Of a DNA stretch of 64,000 bases, positions 1 to 12,772 are shown in pieces. The position numbers were made by a program, and so were the translations under genes. Every line of letters begins with the position of its first letter. Position 1 is the first letter of the stretch. Source of the stretch: Gymnogyps californianus (Eukaryota; Chordata; Aves; Accipitriformes; Cathartidae); NCBI RefSeq assembly GCF_018139145.2, contig NC_059482.1, positions 12,455,794-12,519,793 on the forward strand. Direction: 5' to 3'. The notes under the pieces were generated by a model. That model was given only the letters and a program-made list of their open reading frames with translations. It did no database searches and was not told the origin of the DNA.

Positions 1-1904
1 TAAAATGCTTTTCCATGTTTATCCAACAAATCTTAAGTAGTAAAAGCCAGGTAATGCATGTGTTGACTATCTCTGAACAGAATGAAAGCTGGCTGGCTGA
101 TTCAAATTTCATCGGTACGCTGCTTGGTGGTCTTTCAAACTGACCAAGTGTCTGGTCTTGCACCCTTAAAGTCTGTGTGGATTTTTTTTTTTTTTTTTTT
201 GTTAAGGATGTTTAAATACAAGCTATGATGAGATTAACTATGGCATGAATGTATACATGTGTCTTTACACTCTTTTGCTGTGAGATTACAGCCCATCAGT
301 TAATAACTCCTCAATGAAAGAGTAGTAAGTAAATTTGTGTGCTGCTGCTTCGTGCATTAATTTGCTTGAGTGTCTGTAACCTAAAACAAATAAACCATTT
401 TTTTCATTGTCTTCCTGGTGACAAGAGCGGGCCATAAACTTCAATATAGTGCTAATGAATTAGTATTGTCACACCTGGTAACTGGATTAGGATTAACTGC
501 TACAGAGAGTCTCTCATTCCTGATCAGTGCAGAAGACATGGATGATCTACAAATGACAATGCAAGCATCTTCAGACACAATATTGTGATACTAGTTTTCA
601 GTTAATTTTCTGTTTCTGCTTCAACAGATAAAACTGTACTAGGTGCATGTAATAGTGTATGTACAGTGCATAAATGATATTAAGAATTCTGAACTAGATA
701 TTTCTCTACCTTATTCATAAAATGCAAAAAATAATTTTCTTCAACTGCTTTGTAAATCTTTCTCTAATAGTATGCTATGCTTTAATTATATGCAAGTTAC
801 AACACTGTTATGCTGCAGATTAAAATACTGACCCCAGAAAAATACTGCGTCTCCTCAAAACAGAAATGTGTTTTCTGTGCAAAAGTGTAGATAAAGGCTA
901 TTTTCTTGAAATTGATCCAAGCTGGCTCCACAGGAACAGAAGCATGAGCATCCAAAGTAGCTGTAACAGCAGGAAATTCACTTTTCATTGCCATTTTGCT
1001 GTATCCCTTGTGAGAAGGGTTGAAAATAGTGCAGGGAAACTACAGGAAATCTATATCAAATTTTCTTAGAGATACATCTTATTGTTTAGCAGTTTTCCAT
1101 TGTATCATATTAGTACTGTGTTTAGTATTTCTTTTTGGCGGAGACCGTAGTGGTGATTTTTGTGTTATCAAAATGATATTAAGAATTAATAAAGAAGTGT
1201 TAATGAAGAGCAAATGATGTTGGTAAAATAAGGTATATAAAATATATAAACAGTATCAGGTTTGCCAGTACAAATGGATATTTAATATGCTGCTTAATAT
1301 CTGGTGTCAAGTTATTAATGGCTTCCACTTTTATCATATGGTCTAGGAAAAAATATTTTCTTATGTGTCCATACAGCATTTTAAAAAAAATGAAATTAGT
1401 TTCTCTTTCTTTCAAAAAGTCCTTTTTGTGCATCACAAGGCTCCCCTGAAAGCTTTGCTGTCCAGTGAAATTGTGATGCTTTTCACACGTATAGAAATCT
1501 TTTGTAGGTACACCTTAAATAGCTAGTGAGTTGGTGAACTAAGCTACACGAAACCCACACAATGTGAAGATGAAACATCTTGAACATGGATATGGTAATA
1601 AACCATTGCAATTCCTGTGATTTGGGGGAATAAGAACTACTGTAACTTCAGATGTCTTACAGAAATACAGACAGATTGATACTCAAATTTTGCCTGCCTA
1701 CAGAATAAATATCTTAGAAATTGTCAATTCAGTTTTTAATTCTGAAATGTTTGAGTTTCATATTAGAGTTTTGAGTTTCACTGTGTGTTTTGGTTCCCAG
1801 CTACCAGGGATACACCAGTAGCATTGAGGTATGGCATGAAGCCTAAATTAATAAGCTCTTTCAGGCTTATTAGGCTGGGCCCTGTGCTGACACTGCCAAA
1901 TTGG
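1..1904. other. Noncoding stretch, no gene seen
   Basis: AT-rich sequence with frequent stops in every frame. It holds a 19-base poly-T run at 182-200 and otherwise unremarkable single-copy sequence. The short open frames around 0.8-1.4 kb overlap on both strands and resemble no known protein. I see no promoter, splice pair or repeat family. Confidence 0.7.
182..200. repeat. Poly-T run (19 T)
   Basis: An uninterrupted run of 19 T. Nothing upstream or downstream looks like a retroposed body or a target duplication, so it is called a simple repeat. Confidence 0.9.
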
Positions 1905-2095
1905 GCAGCTGGGGGAGGAGGGAGGTAGCAGCAGGGGTCAGAAGAACAAAGGATAGAAGACAAGGAGACAGCATCAGGCAGTGGCAAAAAGCAATATGGT
2001 GAATAGGAGGGAGGAAAGGGAAGGTGGTGGCTGGGAAGGAGGCAGGTCATGAGGAGGAGAAGAAAGTGGAGGTAATGAAGTTCATTCCAAAAAGA
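1905..2095. repeat. Purine-rich tract
   Basis: The plus strand is strongly enriched in A and G here, with repeated GGAGG, AGGAGG and GAAGG motifs broken by single pyrimidines. The complementary pyrimidine-rich strand is open for about 90 codons (1778-2050) and reads as a serine/proline/leucine-rich peptide. That is what CCT/TCC-rich sequence gives by chance, so no gene is called. Confidence 0.6.
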
Positions 2096-4110
2096 AAACT
2101 GGGGACCAAGGACCTGTTTCGTTCAATGTAACATGCAACATGAGACCTGATATGAGTTACTTCTCAGCTAAAATAGTTATTTTTCTAAAACTGAACTCTT
2201 GGGATTTTTACATATAGAACTGGTCTCTACTGTAACCACTGTTATATGTAAGCCCTGTTAATTTTTTGCTGCAGCTAGTATGTAAACAGAACAAAAATGA
2301 ACCAATCTCTTAAGAAATCCCATCTAGTCTGTGCACTGTAGCTTAGCACCTGAACAGGCTGTATCTGTGGGGGTACAGTGGTGGGTTGCACTTCCTATCT
2401 AAAAATTGTGAAAACTATTCACCTTGACTGGTGGGAGTGGCTGGGGAAAGGGGAGGCATTACAGCGAGGGTGAGGCTGCTGGAAATGTACATTGTTGTCA
2501 GCTTTGAGCTGTGAGGATGGTCAGAGAAATCCCATTTCTGCATGGTCCTTCAAGGATTGCTATAATTGTCTTCTCTAGCTCATCTTCAGTCTGCCATGGA
2601 GCCAATCTAAAGTCAGCACATCTGGAAGCAAGATGGTAGAAAGGCCAAAGTTCAGTCTTGGCCTCCAGTGGATCGTCTGTATTAAAGAACAGACCTCTTG
2701 GAGCTATCGTAGTGTGATTCTGTCTCTGCTTTGTCCTTTCTTGATGAAGTGATCAAGGGGGAGTTCTGACAGCTTTTCTGCAGATATTTTCTTTGTTTAA
2801 ATTCATCAAACCCAGGAGGAGTAGTAATTTGGACACAAGCACTCACTCTGCTGTAATAGGAAGTGAAGTTCTTGTGGTTCATCTTCTTTAAAGTGTTGTC
2901 ATTCATTTTTCATGGAATATCACCCTTAATTGAAGAGCTCTTTTTCACTTTTCAAGGATCTGTGTATTCATTCCTCTTCTAGTTGTTCCTATTTTAATTC
3001 TGAGTCCATAAGATTGCTTGCATCTTTTGTTTGCTACCTTGCCAGAAATATCCAATGTATTCTGTGAGCTTGAAGTTTGAAAAAGAGTGGCACTGAAGCA
3101 AGTTTGAGAACTTTGAAATACATAGGATCTGCTTTTTTACATCTCTGCCAGATTTTGAGAGGTGCCTAGATATGATGCAATGAGCTACCCAAACAGACGA
3201 AAATGTACAATACCACAGTAATGGTAGTATCTAGCCATGTTCCGACTGCTGTTTATGTTCCTGTAAATATCTAGCATTATCTTCATGTGTTACTTTGGGG
3301 ACACAGGGAAGTTGCTATTGTTGACTCAGGAGCAATTATTCAAACCTGAGAAGTCTGTGTAATTCATATGAACTAGAAATGTATGCATTGGTTTGTCATT
3401 CACAAGGAACTGCAAATGGGCTGTTATTAAGAACGTAAATGAGAATTAGACATCCGTGTCCTGTTAAATTACTTGGAGGTACCTCACTGTCCTTTGTGCA
3501 TTTGACTGCTTCTAGGGTATGCATTGTGTTTGGACATAGTTATGCTTCTGCTAGGTCTGATTACTTTTTTGCTGGGATTTCTGTGGCAGAGGTCCTGCAC
3601 TCTTGAATGGTCTGCTCCAAGTGCTAGTCCTCTGGAGCTGGAGCTTTGCAGTTGTGCCATCCCCATGAAATACAGCTGCGCTGCAGAATTGCCTCTGCTC
3701 ACTGTTCTCATTCTCCTCCATTGCTGCCCCGGGGTTTATATTGAGTGAGTAAAATTTGACTTAATGTCTTCAGTGTTGCTCCTTCTTCCCAGAAATAGAG
3801 AATGTGTAGATAACAGTATTTTCTTTCATTAGTTGCTCTATTCTTTTTCCTGTACTATTTGCTAGAAAATAAAGATTGTGTAAACTCCTGCCCAAGTAAC
3901 AGAGGTCCTAGTTTAAGCCAAATATAGAGATTGGTAAATCAAGAGGAGCAGCCATGTTACATACTACGTGATAAGTGACTGAAAAATATTAAAGTATATT
4001 TATGATTTAAACTTAACCTATTCTCAGCCACTTCGAAAACTTTTCAATCTGACTTGTATGTTTTTTGAGGTCTTAGCTGCTCCTGGAATATCTCCATCCC
4101 TATCCTTCTG
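2096..4110. other. Noncoding stretch, no gene seen
   Basis: Ordinary AT-rich DNA. Open frames on both strands near 3484-3748 overlap each other almost completely and match nothing recognisable. No repeat element or regulatory module could be supported. Confidence 0.65.
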
Positions 4111-4182
4111 CTTGTTTTGTGTTTTTGTGTGTGGGTTTGTGTGTGTGGCTTGTTTTTTGTGTGTTGTGTTTTTTTTTTTTTT
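4111..4182. repeat. GT/T-rich low-complexity tract
   Basis: Short GTGTGT and TTTGT blocks run into a T run of about 14 bases, followed by TTAAATAAAA. This is an imperfect microsatellite. The open frame on the other strand is its shadow. Confidence 0.8.
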
Positions 4183-5899
4183 AAATAAAAAGTTCTACCT
4201 GTATCATGAATGAGAATTTTAAGGTATTTTATCGTACAAGTAAATGGAGGGATGGATAATGTTAAAAACATCTAGCAATTCGAAGAGATGTGTTCAGATT
4301 TCTGAAATTCCTGCTTATATTTTGTTTTCCACCCAATGCAGTTTTCAATTGATTGTTGCATTTTCCCCCTTTTTTTACAATTGTAATAGTAATGGATAAC
4401 TTTTTAAAAAAATTCTGTTCATGGGGTTTCACAGTAGTAAATATGTTACTGTACAATGAAGAGTATTAGATTCACAACATGAAATTAATTGTCTAAAAGA
4501 TGATGTTGACCCGATTCTGCCTATTACAAGTTTTTTTTAATGCCACTTCCTTTTGCTGCTATAGTTAACAATACTATTGAGTGACTAGGAATTAGTTATA
4601 TGAATAAAAATTTCAGATATGTCTAAAATTGGCTAATGTAACTCACCGAGGATTTTCTATTTATATGGTAATATTGGACAAGGATGATATAGAATTAAAC
4701 AATAAATTTATTAGTTTTAAGAATTTTACGTTTGAGTTCTGCCATATGTTTAGGTTAGTAGAGAATAGTATTTGGTCACGGACTTGTAGCTGGCAGCTAT
4801 TGCTGAGGCACTAAGAACTTCAGGAAAATATGTAGCAGTGTAGATACGTAGGTGAAGGAAAGAGAACTTTTAGGATAATTACATATATACTAATCTATCT
4901 TTATTTTTGCTTTCTGTCATTAATATTTTGAATTTTCTTAAAATATGTATTTTTTAAAGTATTGTGAAATCTTGCCTCGGTTCTGTGAATAACACTCTGA
5001 AATGCTCTTGCCACGTTTTTTGGGGTATTTTTTTAGCTGATGGTGATCCTTAGAAGTCATTGTTTTCTCCAGCTCCGTTGCTGTTGTTTGTCTATAGAAA
5101 TGGACTGTTTTTCATCTTTGTTCACTGACCGTATTGCATTTTTTCCTACACACAGCAGCACGAAAAATCATTTCTGTGTTCCAACATGAACGCTACTACT
5201 GGTGTTGGGTAGAAGTACCCAGGGAGCGATGCTGCTTGTGGCCTGTTGGTGGGAGTATAGGCACATGCACCTGCAGCACACCGGTGCATCAGCAAACTGC
5301 AATGAGGCCATGGTTGACCTTTGTCAGGCTCAATAGCCTTTCATTTATCACTGATCACAAGAGTGGAATGAACATATTTACTTGTGTTTTACTTTCCACT
5401 TATAATATCTAGTGGCATGGGAGGAAAATGAAAACAATTGTTCATATGGGAAATTTATGTGCTTCATCTGGCTGTATGATTTCCACAGTTGTACCAGTGC
5501 CACTTAGGGACTGGTATTGCATTTTACATCTTTAGGCTACAACAAAGTAGCTTTTCCATCTGCTGTGAAGCCTCTAATAATGCTTGTCTCGCTGTGTTTT
5601 TGTAGTACAGTGTTTCATTTGAATAGCAGACTTCTTTAGCTCTTTGTTTAACAAATGCCTTTCATCTGATGTAAAAAACCCACTTTTGTTTTAAGGATAT
5701 TTTCCTTTTATCCTTAGTGAATGGAAGATTCTGATTTCTCCTGTTACATGCTGAGTACAAATTCATTTAAGTACCTGAACTAGTCTTATTCCAGTTCCCG
5801 AGTTCTAGATGGAAATCATTCCTGGATATTATGCAAAGGGTTTCTGAATTCATTCCCATCATAGGTTTGACACTATGTTCATCCTGTTCTCTTCCATGC
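4183..5899. other. Noncoding stretch, no gene seen
   Basis: AT-rich, stop-dense DNA. A 92-codon plus-strand frame at 5134-5412 has a mixed composition that resembles no known family. No repeat family was recognised. Confidence 0.65.
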
Positions 5900-5970
5900 T
5901 TTACTTATTCAAATAGTCCCATTAAAATCAATGGGATTATTCATGTAAGTAAGGCAATTGGGACTTGGGT
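5900..5970. repeat. Worn copy of an ancient palindromic interspersed repeat
   Basis: The core has inverted arms TCCCATT (5917-5923) and AATGGGA (5930-5936). They extend to about 12 bases per arm (5912-5941) with one mismatch. A TCATGTAAGTAAGG segment follows. From memory, a palindrome of the type 'CCCATTGAAGTCAATGGG' plus 'TCA(C/T)GTGAGTAAGG' is scattered through reptile and bird genomes as an old repeat. I do not assign a family name. Confidence 0.5.
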
Positions 5971-5980
5971 TTTGAGTGAT

Positions 5981-6010
5981 TTTTTGTTTGTTTGTTTGTT
6001 TGTTTGTTTT
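5981..6010. repeat. (TTTG)n microsatellite
   Basis: About six tandem TTTG units flanked by T runs. Simple sequence only. Confidence 0.9.
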
Positions 6011-7336
6011 TCCACTGTGACTTAGTTGTTTTCATCATGTGTTTCAACTTCTGTAATGATCAAGCCTGTAATATTTTCTGATTTTGAGCACCATTTTTCA
6101 GATTTGTGTTTAAAATTTGTACATATCAGTCCACTTATGTGACTCTACCTACAAAAAAATTCTCCTTCCATATCTATTTTATGGTATGTTAACAATGGCA
6201 GCTTTATTAAACTGCATTACAAAGTTGAATGCCCTATCATTTAATTCAGTTAAAATTTCTAGAAAGGTAAATTATTTCTTTCAACTTCACAGATTGAAGT
6301 AAATATTTATACACAAACCAGATTCTAATCACTAAATGAGAAGTTTATCTTTCATTATCTCCTATATGTCAGGAAATTCTGGTGATTTAGTGATAATTTT
6401 TAGATGAGGTTTACACAAAATGTAAGTAATTTGTTTACATAATAGTACAAGGTGAATAGGTAGGACAATAAGTATTATAGTATAGTGTTTGGAATTTACA
6501 TATCATTGTAAAATTCATAAATGCATGACTATATTCTTAACAGTAAGTGGCATTGCTTTACAAATACTGCTATCAGTAGATAACTTTCAGAGATACTATC
6601 GGCATGCGTATAATAATTTTGGTAATACACAAATTATGAAATAATGTGATCTACTGATGGATTTTATTTTTCTACTGTACTGCTTGCATTTGTAATGTAG
6701 TTTCTCTTTATTTAACTTGCATGGTTTACAGACTGGAAGCAGAGCCAGATTACGGGGAAATCAAATAGGGTAATAGAGTGAAACTGCATTGAAAGTGGAG
6801 TTGAATGAAATTCCAAAATTATTTTAAGATTGCGTTCTGCAAATTCTGATTTCATAATAAGTTTTTCATTTTAGAAAGAAGATGTTGCTCTGTGTGTGTG
6901 ACAGGAATACCTACTGTTTGAATACTGCATCTAGAGCACAGAAAGTACAAATGTATTCTGCTTTGGTATGATGGTGATTAAAGGGTGTCGCAGTCCTGAG
7001 TTTGCCAGTGGACAGCAGAGTTTACAAAAAGCTTTATCATATTTTTTGGTATATTTCTTATAGGCAGATCACACTTCTGTATTTATCAGTATTAGGACAT
7101 ACGAATAAAAAAAAAACCCAAACATGTACAAAATAATACTGTTGCATAAAAATGCATACTATATGCTGACCAGTCGAATGTTACATACATAGATGTAATC
7201 TGAGGCTAATCCTGTTTTTAATGCCCAGCGCAAGCACCTTGGGGCTTCAGGACCTATATTTAATTTATTATTTTTAGCTGTCCTTTTGTTTCTGTAGAAG
7301 TGATACATTTGAAATGCTTTTACTGTATCTATTTGC
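6011..7336. other. Noncoding stretch, no gene seen
   Basis: AT-rich single-copy sequence with a short A run near 7110. No gene, RNA or recognised repeat. Confidence 0.65.
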
Positions 7337-7423
7337 TTAATTTAAGAGATAACATTTACTTGCTTAAAAGCAAACTTTTAAAGTTACTGAAGGCAAGCAG
7401 CAGTCTCCTTCTGAGGTGAATGG

Positions 7424-7642
7424 AATCCTCTCTCAGCTAATAAGAATTTACTCCATTTTCCCAGCAGTCTTACGTTCGAATTATTCAAAATTACATTTCT
7501 TTATTGCATGTTGCCAAATTCCAAGGTGAGAAAATACTAAAGTAATGAACAAATATTTATGACGAATTATTACCCTTTATGTATAAGAAAAACAATTTCT
7601 ATTAAGATTAGTAAATATGATAAAACACACATTATACTAGAA
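7424..7642 (+). repeat. Local duplication, copy A
   Basis: Positions 7424-7574 align to 7983-8133 over 151 bases without a gap. I count 29 mismatches by eye, about 81% identity, and the offset is 559 bases. Similarity continues with small gaps to about 7642. A weaker match upstream suggests the duplicated unit may start near 7337 (paired with about 7862). The sequence is AT-rich and noncoding and matches no transposon end that I know. Confidence 0.8.
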
Positions 7643-7982
7643 CTGGACAGAAGATGGTTTGATACTGAAATAAATATGATACATTTTTGAACAGGTAAAT
7701 ATTGATGGTGGGAGACAGGTATACATGTATATGCAGGTTGTATTCATGTGCAAAGAATTATAAGATGCTGAAATGCTTCTTTGTTTTTTGTTGCTGTTTT
7801 CAGTGAGCACAGAATGATAAAAGAACTAAAGAATGTGAAATATTTTACTAATTTTATTTGCATTTAAGTTTTAAAAATCTCTTATTGCTTGAAACTGAAG
7901 TTAACTTTTTAAATTATTTATGGTAGCAATAATGCATGGTTTTGTTATTGAACTATATCTCTATAGTTCATCTAGTGAACAA

Positions 7983-8203
7983 AATCCTCCCTCAGCTAAT
8001 TATAACTTACAGTATTTTCCCAGCAGTCTTACAATCAAATTATTCAAAATTGCATTTCTTTATTGCATATTGCTAAAACCCAAGACAAGCAAACATCAAG
8101 ATAATAAACAATTATTTATTGCAAATTATTACCTAATATATAAGATTAACAGCTTGTAACTATTAAGATTAATACATGTGGTAAACTGTATTTATTATAC
8201 TTA
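7983..8203 (+). repeat. Local duplication, copy B
   Basis: Second copy of the segment at 7424. Shared blocks include CAGCTAAT, TTTTCCCAGCAGTCTTAC, a 16-base ATTATTCAAAATT-type block, and CATTTCTTTATTGCAT. The open frame of 79 codons over this copy is not shared as an open frame by copy A, so coding is unlikely. Confidence 0.8.
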
Positions 8204-8251
8204 TTTTGTAGCAAATATCTTTGTATAAAACATATGTTTATGTATTGCAAT

Positions 8252-8340
8252 TAATGAGAAAAAGTGTAAGATTAACAATTTAAGCTGTGTTTTGTTCTTA
8301 GATTTATGCACACTGTAAAATTTATTTATTGCACTTATTA
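8252..8340 (+). repeat. Probable third, partial copy of the duplicated segment
   Basis: This resembles the last ~90 bases of copy B (8113-8203). Both have TATTGCAA near the start, then TAAGATTAACA, then a GTAAA...TTTATT...ACTTATT ending. Spacing to copy B is about 140 bases. Divergence and AT-richness make the match tentative. Confidence 0.4.
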
Positions 8341-9930
8341 AAAGTATTTAATGATGGACTTTTAGATGCTATATTTTTAATGTGCAAATATAAACTAAAG
8401 GAGTGTTAAATTACAAAATGGAAAATTATAACTGAAGTCAAAGGATCTAACTATTTTCTCCTATAAATCTACTTTAAAATGATCATCATTGGAATTACAG
8501 AATCCTTAAATTGTGGCCTTTATAGTACATAATGAGTTGTGATGAGTTTTTCTTCTTAAAGGCTTTTTTTCATCATTAGAACTAAACTCAACATCTTGCT
8601 CTTAAAGATAAATGTAGCTCATAGTATAAACATTGGAATCATATCTTTTTATGATGAGAAGTTAAAATAACATTTCTGAGAGAGAGAGCAAAACCAGACA
8701 ACTTGCGATTCACTGCAAGGAAGAAACTGAATTTAAAAATGAGGCTTCCACTTTGTCTTTGGAGAAGTGCTACTGCTGCAATCATGTAGATTGCACAGGT
8801 TGACTGAGAAGATGTTTCAATACTCTCTTATTCTGGAGAGACTTCTCTGGTCAAAGTACTTCTAAACTGATTTTTGCTTTTGCAGAAATATGGTATTTTT
8901 CAGCATCTTTTATGCTTTCTTAATTTTGCTAGGAAATTTTTACTGCTTCAATCTGTCGGTGATTAGGCTCTGGTATAATATGCTGTCTTAGCGTTTTGTT
9001 TTAGAAAATATTGATCTATTACAAGTACATTCAGAACCTGTTTATATATTGGGTTTTTTTTGTAAAGAAACTGTTTTTGGGGGAAGGAATCTTTCAGCTG
9101 AAATGTATTGCTACTTCTGCTTCTTTCTATGTGACCATGCTTAGTACCATGCATTTAGAGTGTACTTAATGATGTAATTATAAGAAACAAGTGATGGGAT
9201 TTCATACTTAAGCAAACAACCATGTACATAAGCAGGTTGGATAGGGAAAAAAACCACATCTACAAGTTGTTTTTTTGTTTTTGTTTGTTTAATTTTGTGT
9301 GAATGGGATTGATTCTCATTAAACACTATACAGACAGTATTTCTAAAAAGATGAAATGACACTTTTATTTCACTAATTGGGTACTTCTAATAGATTTTTT
9401 TTTTTTTTAAAGCATTCAAAAAGCATCACAGTATGAAGAGAAGGAATTAAGAATGGCAAGCTGTGTACTTTTTATTTTTTGGGTATACTAAGCGGTTATT
9501 CTCACTATTATTACTTTTAAGCATTCTGTACTGGGTTTAAATAACTTTACTATGTCAGACTTGAAATATTGAGCTACAAGTGTGTTTTAAGTCAGGTAAA
9601 AATATAGTTAAGTTTCTTTATGATAGCTATAGTGATTTGATGGAATGAGAATCAAGTAAAAATATTTTGTTAAAAGCAGTGAAAACTGAACTGAAAATGA
9701 GGTGGAGTTTTTTTATTAAGCTTTCTGGAACATAAGAAAAATGTCTTTTACTTTTTGCTTACAAAATGGATTTTTAGTTTTGTGTTTTAAATGCATTAGA
9801 ACACTGATGTACTGAGGAGTTCTTATTGCTGTAGGTGTTACTCCTGTTTAAAAAACTGAATCAGTTTTTCTCTAGATGTAATTTATTATTATACAGTCAT
9901 TCAACGAGATTTTTCATCAAAGTGCTATTA
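8341..9930. other. Noncoding stretch, no gene seen
   Basis: AT-rich sequence with a short GA run near 8679-8690 and a T run near 9396. Minus-strand open frames at 8963-9362 are short and unrecognisable. Confidence 0.65.
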
Positions 9931-9931
9931 T

Positions 9932-9983
9932 GATGAACTGATCCTGTTTCCGTTGAAGTCTTTTTTTTTTTTTTTTTTTTTTT
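9932..9983. repeat. Possible ancient-repeat fragment plus 23-base poly-T
   Basis: The segment ACTGATCCTG...CCGTTGAAGTC resembles one arm of the same ancient palindromic repeat seen at 5900. It runs directly into 23 T (9961-9983). The poly-T is certain. The repeat assignment rests on about 20 bases. Confidence 0.45.
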
Positions 9984-12624
9984 ATTCCTCATTTGTTATA
10001 GACACAGATATGAGTCTGAAAATGCCTATCAAAATATGTGATATACTCTGAGGTTATTTTAAAGGCTTACATTCTTAGTATGATGCTTCAGTTCTAAACC
10101 ACTGACCTTAGTTTGCTAATTTTGAAGTAGTAAAGATCCTGTATGGTATATTATCTGTACATCTGTGGAACTCTAGAAATATTTGATCTAAATTCTCTAA
10201 TGTGATTTCACTGCTCAGGGAATTTAAATGGTCTGATTTGGGATGTGGGTGGCTAGCTGAAATTTCCTGAAGTGGGAATCAGTACTCTAGTGCTCCCTCC
10301 TGTCTTCAAATTTACGATCATACGAACAACTATTCCGCAGCAGACCAAAAGCCTTCTAGGACACTGTCCTTTTTATGACATTGGCCAATGAAGGATTTAG
10401 AGGGAAAGAGTGGAAGTAGCAGAGCAAAAGTAGGGTTATATTTTCCCAAATTTGTGCTCCCTGTTTCTGGAAGCCAGCAATTTATGTCCTATACTTTTAT
10501 ACTTCTGATTATCCTTGTTTCTTGTCTCCAGTGCCCTTTTTAGTTCTATTATCCTTTTTTGAGAAACGGTTACCAGAATGCACTCGGGCTTAAAGATGTA
10601 GGCATTCAGAATCTCTGCTGAGGAAGGGCAAAATGGCTTACGAGCACAACAGAGCTCAGTCCTTCGTTGGTGTAAACTCCCATAGCTGCCATCTGTGACT
10701 GGTGTTTTGTAGGCAAATACCCTCACAGCTCAAGCTGGGACTATCAGACTGGTATCAGAATTACTGAGCTATAATTAGGCCCATGATGCTCCTCCTCCTA
10801 GTGTCCTCCTTCACAGTGCCGAACTCAGACTCAGGAAAGACGCTGACCTTATGATCAGTTAACAAAAATGATGCTTCCACCAATGAGGTGTTTGTGTGTG
10901 TGTGTGTGTGTGTCTAGACTTGGCCCTAGTCCTAAGAGGTCCTGGCTTTGGTGGAAGTTGTAGCTATATAACACCTCACAGGATGAGGTTTAGTAGTTGC
11001 AGAACTGAATATAGCGTTTTCACAAAAGTCATACTTTAGACAAGTCCCCTGATTCTGTATTCATTATATCTGTTTTCTTTGAGATTAACTTGACTGTGGC
11101 ATTTCTGGAATTTTACTTCACTGAAGTGAGAACAAAACAACCAACTTTTGCAGCTGATCTGTGAAAAGCCATTATCATTAGGCCATCTGGAAAAAAAGCA
11201 TTTTTAGTTCTTGAACAGTGGCTAAGAGCTCGTTTTTGAAGAATAGATTTCTTGTGATTGCCACATGATAGTGACAGAGCATTACAAAAAAAAAAGTGCT
11301 GAAATAAGTAGGGTTTTATAGCACCATTTATATTCTAGGTTTATTTCTGCAATAATTTAAACTTTTTCCTGCTTTGCAATTTCTTTGTGCTAGTAAAGGT
11401 TTATATAGCTTTGGAGACAGTGCTACCTGGAATGTTAACTCTGACTGGATTACCACAAAAAACACAACAGCAGAAAGAAAATGACTACTTAAAAATAGTA
11501 TGAAGCTGAATAAGTGACATGCAGTTTATATGAAGTTTGAATTTTTTGTGACATCAGAACAAAGTAGACAAAATAGTCCCCAAGATCGATTTCTAATGTA
11601 AAAATGGGGGGTTGGGTTTTTGGTTTTGTTTTCTACTTCATTATTTCTCAGCATTTGTTTTCCCTACTGCCTATGAAGTACTATGTACTTTGAGAGATGT
11701 GAGTCCATGACAACAGGGTATGAATTTGGAAAAAGTTTTACAAGTTCTCATCAGAGAACATTTATTGATCAGGCTTTCTCATTGTACTGTTTAGAAAATC
11801 CAGGCAAAAAGTATGACTGAGAAGTGTTTGGTTTTTTAAATCAGAAATGGATTTAAAAACAAAACAAAACAACCCACTTTATTTAAAACTGTTTGGGAGA
11901 GAGCCCTCTTCAATATTTCCACAAACTGTACAATCAATCAGATGCATTGTTCATGTGGTAACTGGAAAATTGTATCTTGGTGGAAAAAATTTTAGAAAAG
12001 ACACTTAAAAAAAATCTGAACAATGTAACAGATGTATTTATCTTCTCCTGTCAAATAGGATGGGAGTGCAAAGCTAAGTTCATTTACAGAGGACAAAAAT
12101 TAACTAAGGATGATTTGAACTGAAGGTCATAAGGGTAGCTCTGCAAACATTGCAGGATAACCAATAATGGACTGTGCTGTAAAACTATTCGTCCACACCA
12201 AGAATTAAATGCTAGATTTACTTGTAGGCAGTAGGAGTGCACACCACAGTAAACAGTATAGAAAAGGTTCTGCTCATCCTGCTGAGTTCTTTGTGTATCA
12301 GCTGCCTGAAATCAAGCTAGGGACACTGTGTTACTAGCCAGTACTTTCTATATTGTGTGGAAAAGAAACGTAGTGACCAGCTGGAGGGGAATGTAGGGGG
12401 TGGGTTTTTTGTGTGTGGTTGTGTTTTGTTTTGTTTTTTAAATGTATCCCATACACGATTTCTTGTACAGATGCCCCCTTCTATTTTGGATGTAGCCCTT
12501 GGAGGAATAAGTTGATGCAGAATATTCTACTCAACTGAGTTATGTCTGAATCCTAAACTTCCAAAAACCATGGATTTTTGATTGTCTGCAGACAGATTGT
12601 AGTCTAATGGTGATGTTTTCCTCC
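9984..12624. other. Noncoding stretch with one perfect (GT)n
   Basis: Mostly single-copy. It includes a (GT)10 at 10893-10912 and TG/T-rich sequence near 12400-12440. A minus-strand frame of 96 codons (10436-10726) opens at GTG, not ATG. It has a lysine/arginine/glutamate-rich tail and no family that I recognise, so no gene is called. Confidence 0.6.
10893..10912. repeat. (GT)10 microsatellite
   Basis: Ten uninterrupted GT units flanked by TTT and CTAGAC. Likely length-polymorphic. Confidence 0.95.
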
Positions 12625-12646
12625 TTTTTTTTTTTTTTTTTTTTTT
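12625..12646. repeat. Poly-T run (22 T)
   Basis: An uninterrupted run of 22 T, preceded by a short pyrimidine stretch. A second 19-T run lies about 110 bases downstream. Confidence 0.95.
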
Positions 12647-12753
12647 GTTTCTAAGTCATATGCGTATTTTTAATACACAAGACGTACTTTTAAATATTGC
12701 TTTTCCATATGCTGCTCTAAATGTATACATTCTACATATTGCATCCAGGGAAA

Positions 12754-12772
12754 TTTTTTTTTTTTTTTTTTT
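12754..12772. repeat. Poly-T run (19 T)
   Basis: A run of 19 T followed by CCCCTGAG. The arrangement looks like a polypyrimidine tract before AG. GAG is the weakest acceptor context, so no exon is called. Confidence 0.9.

Noticed and set aside
10436..10726. 96-codon minus-strand frame with a Lys/Arg/Glu-rich, helix-like tail
   Set aside because: Opens at GTG and I could not link it to any gag, LINE or cellular protein; kept only as a note.
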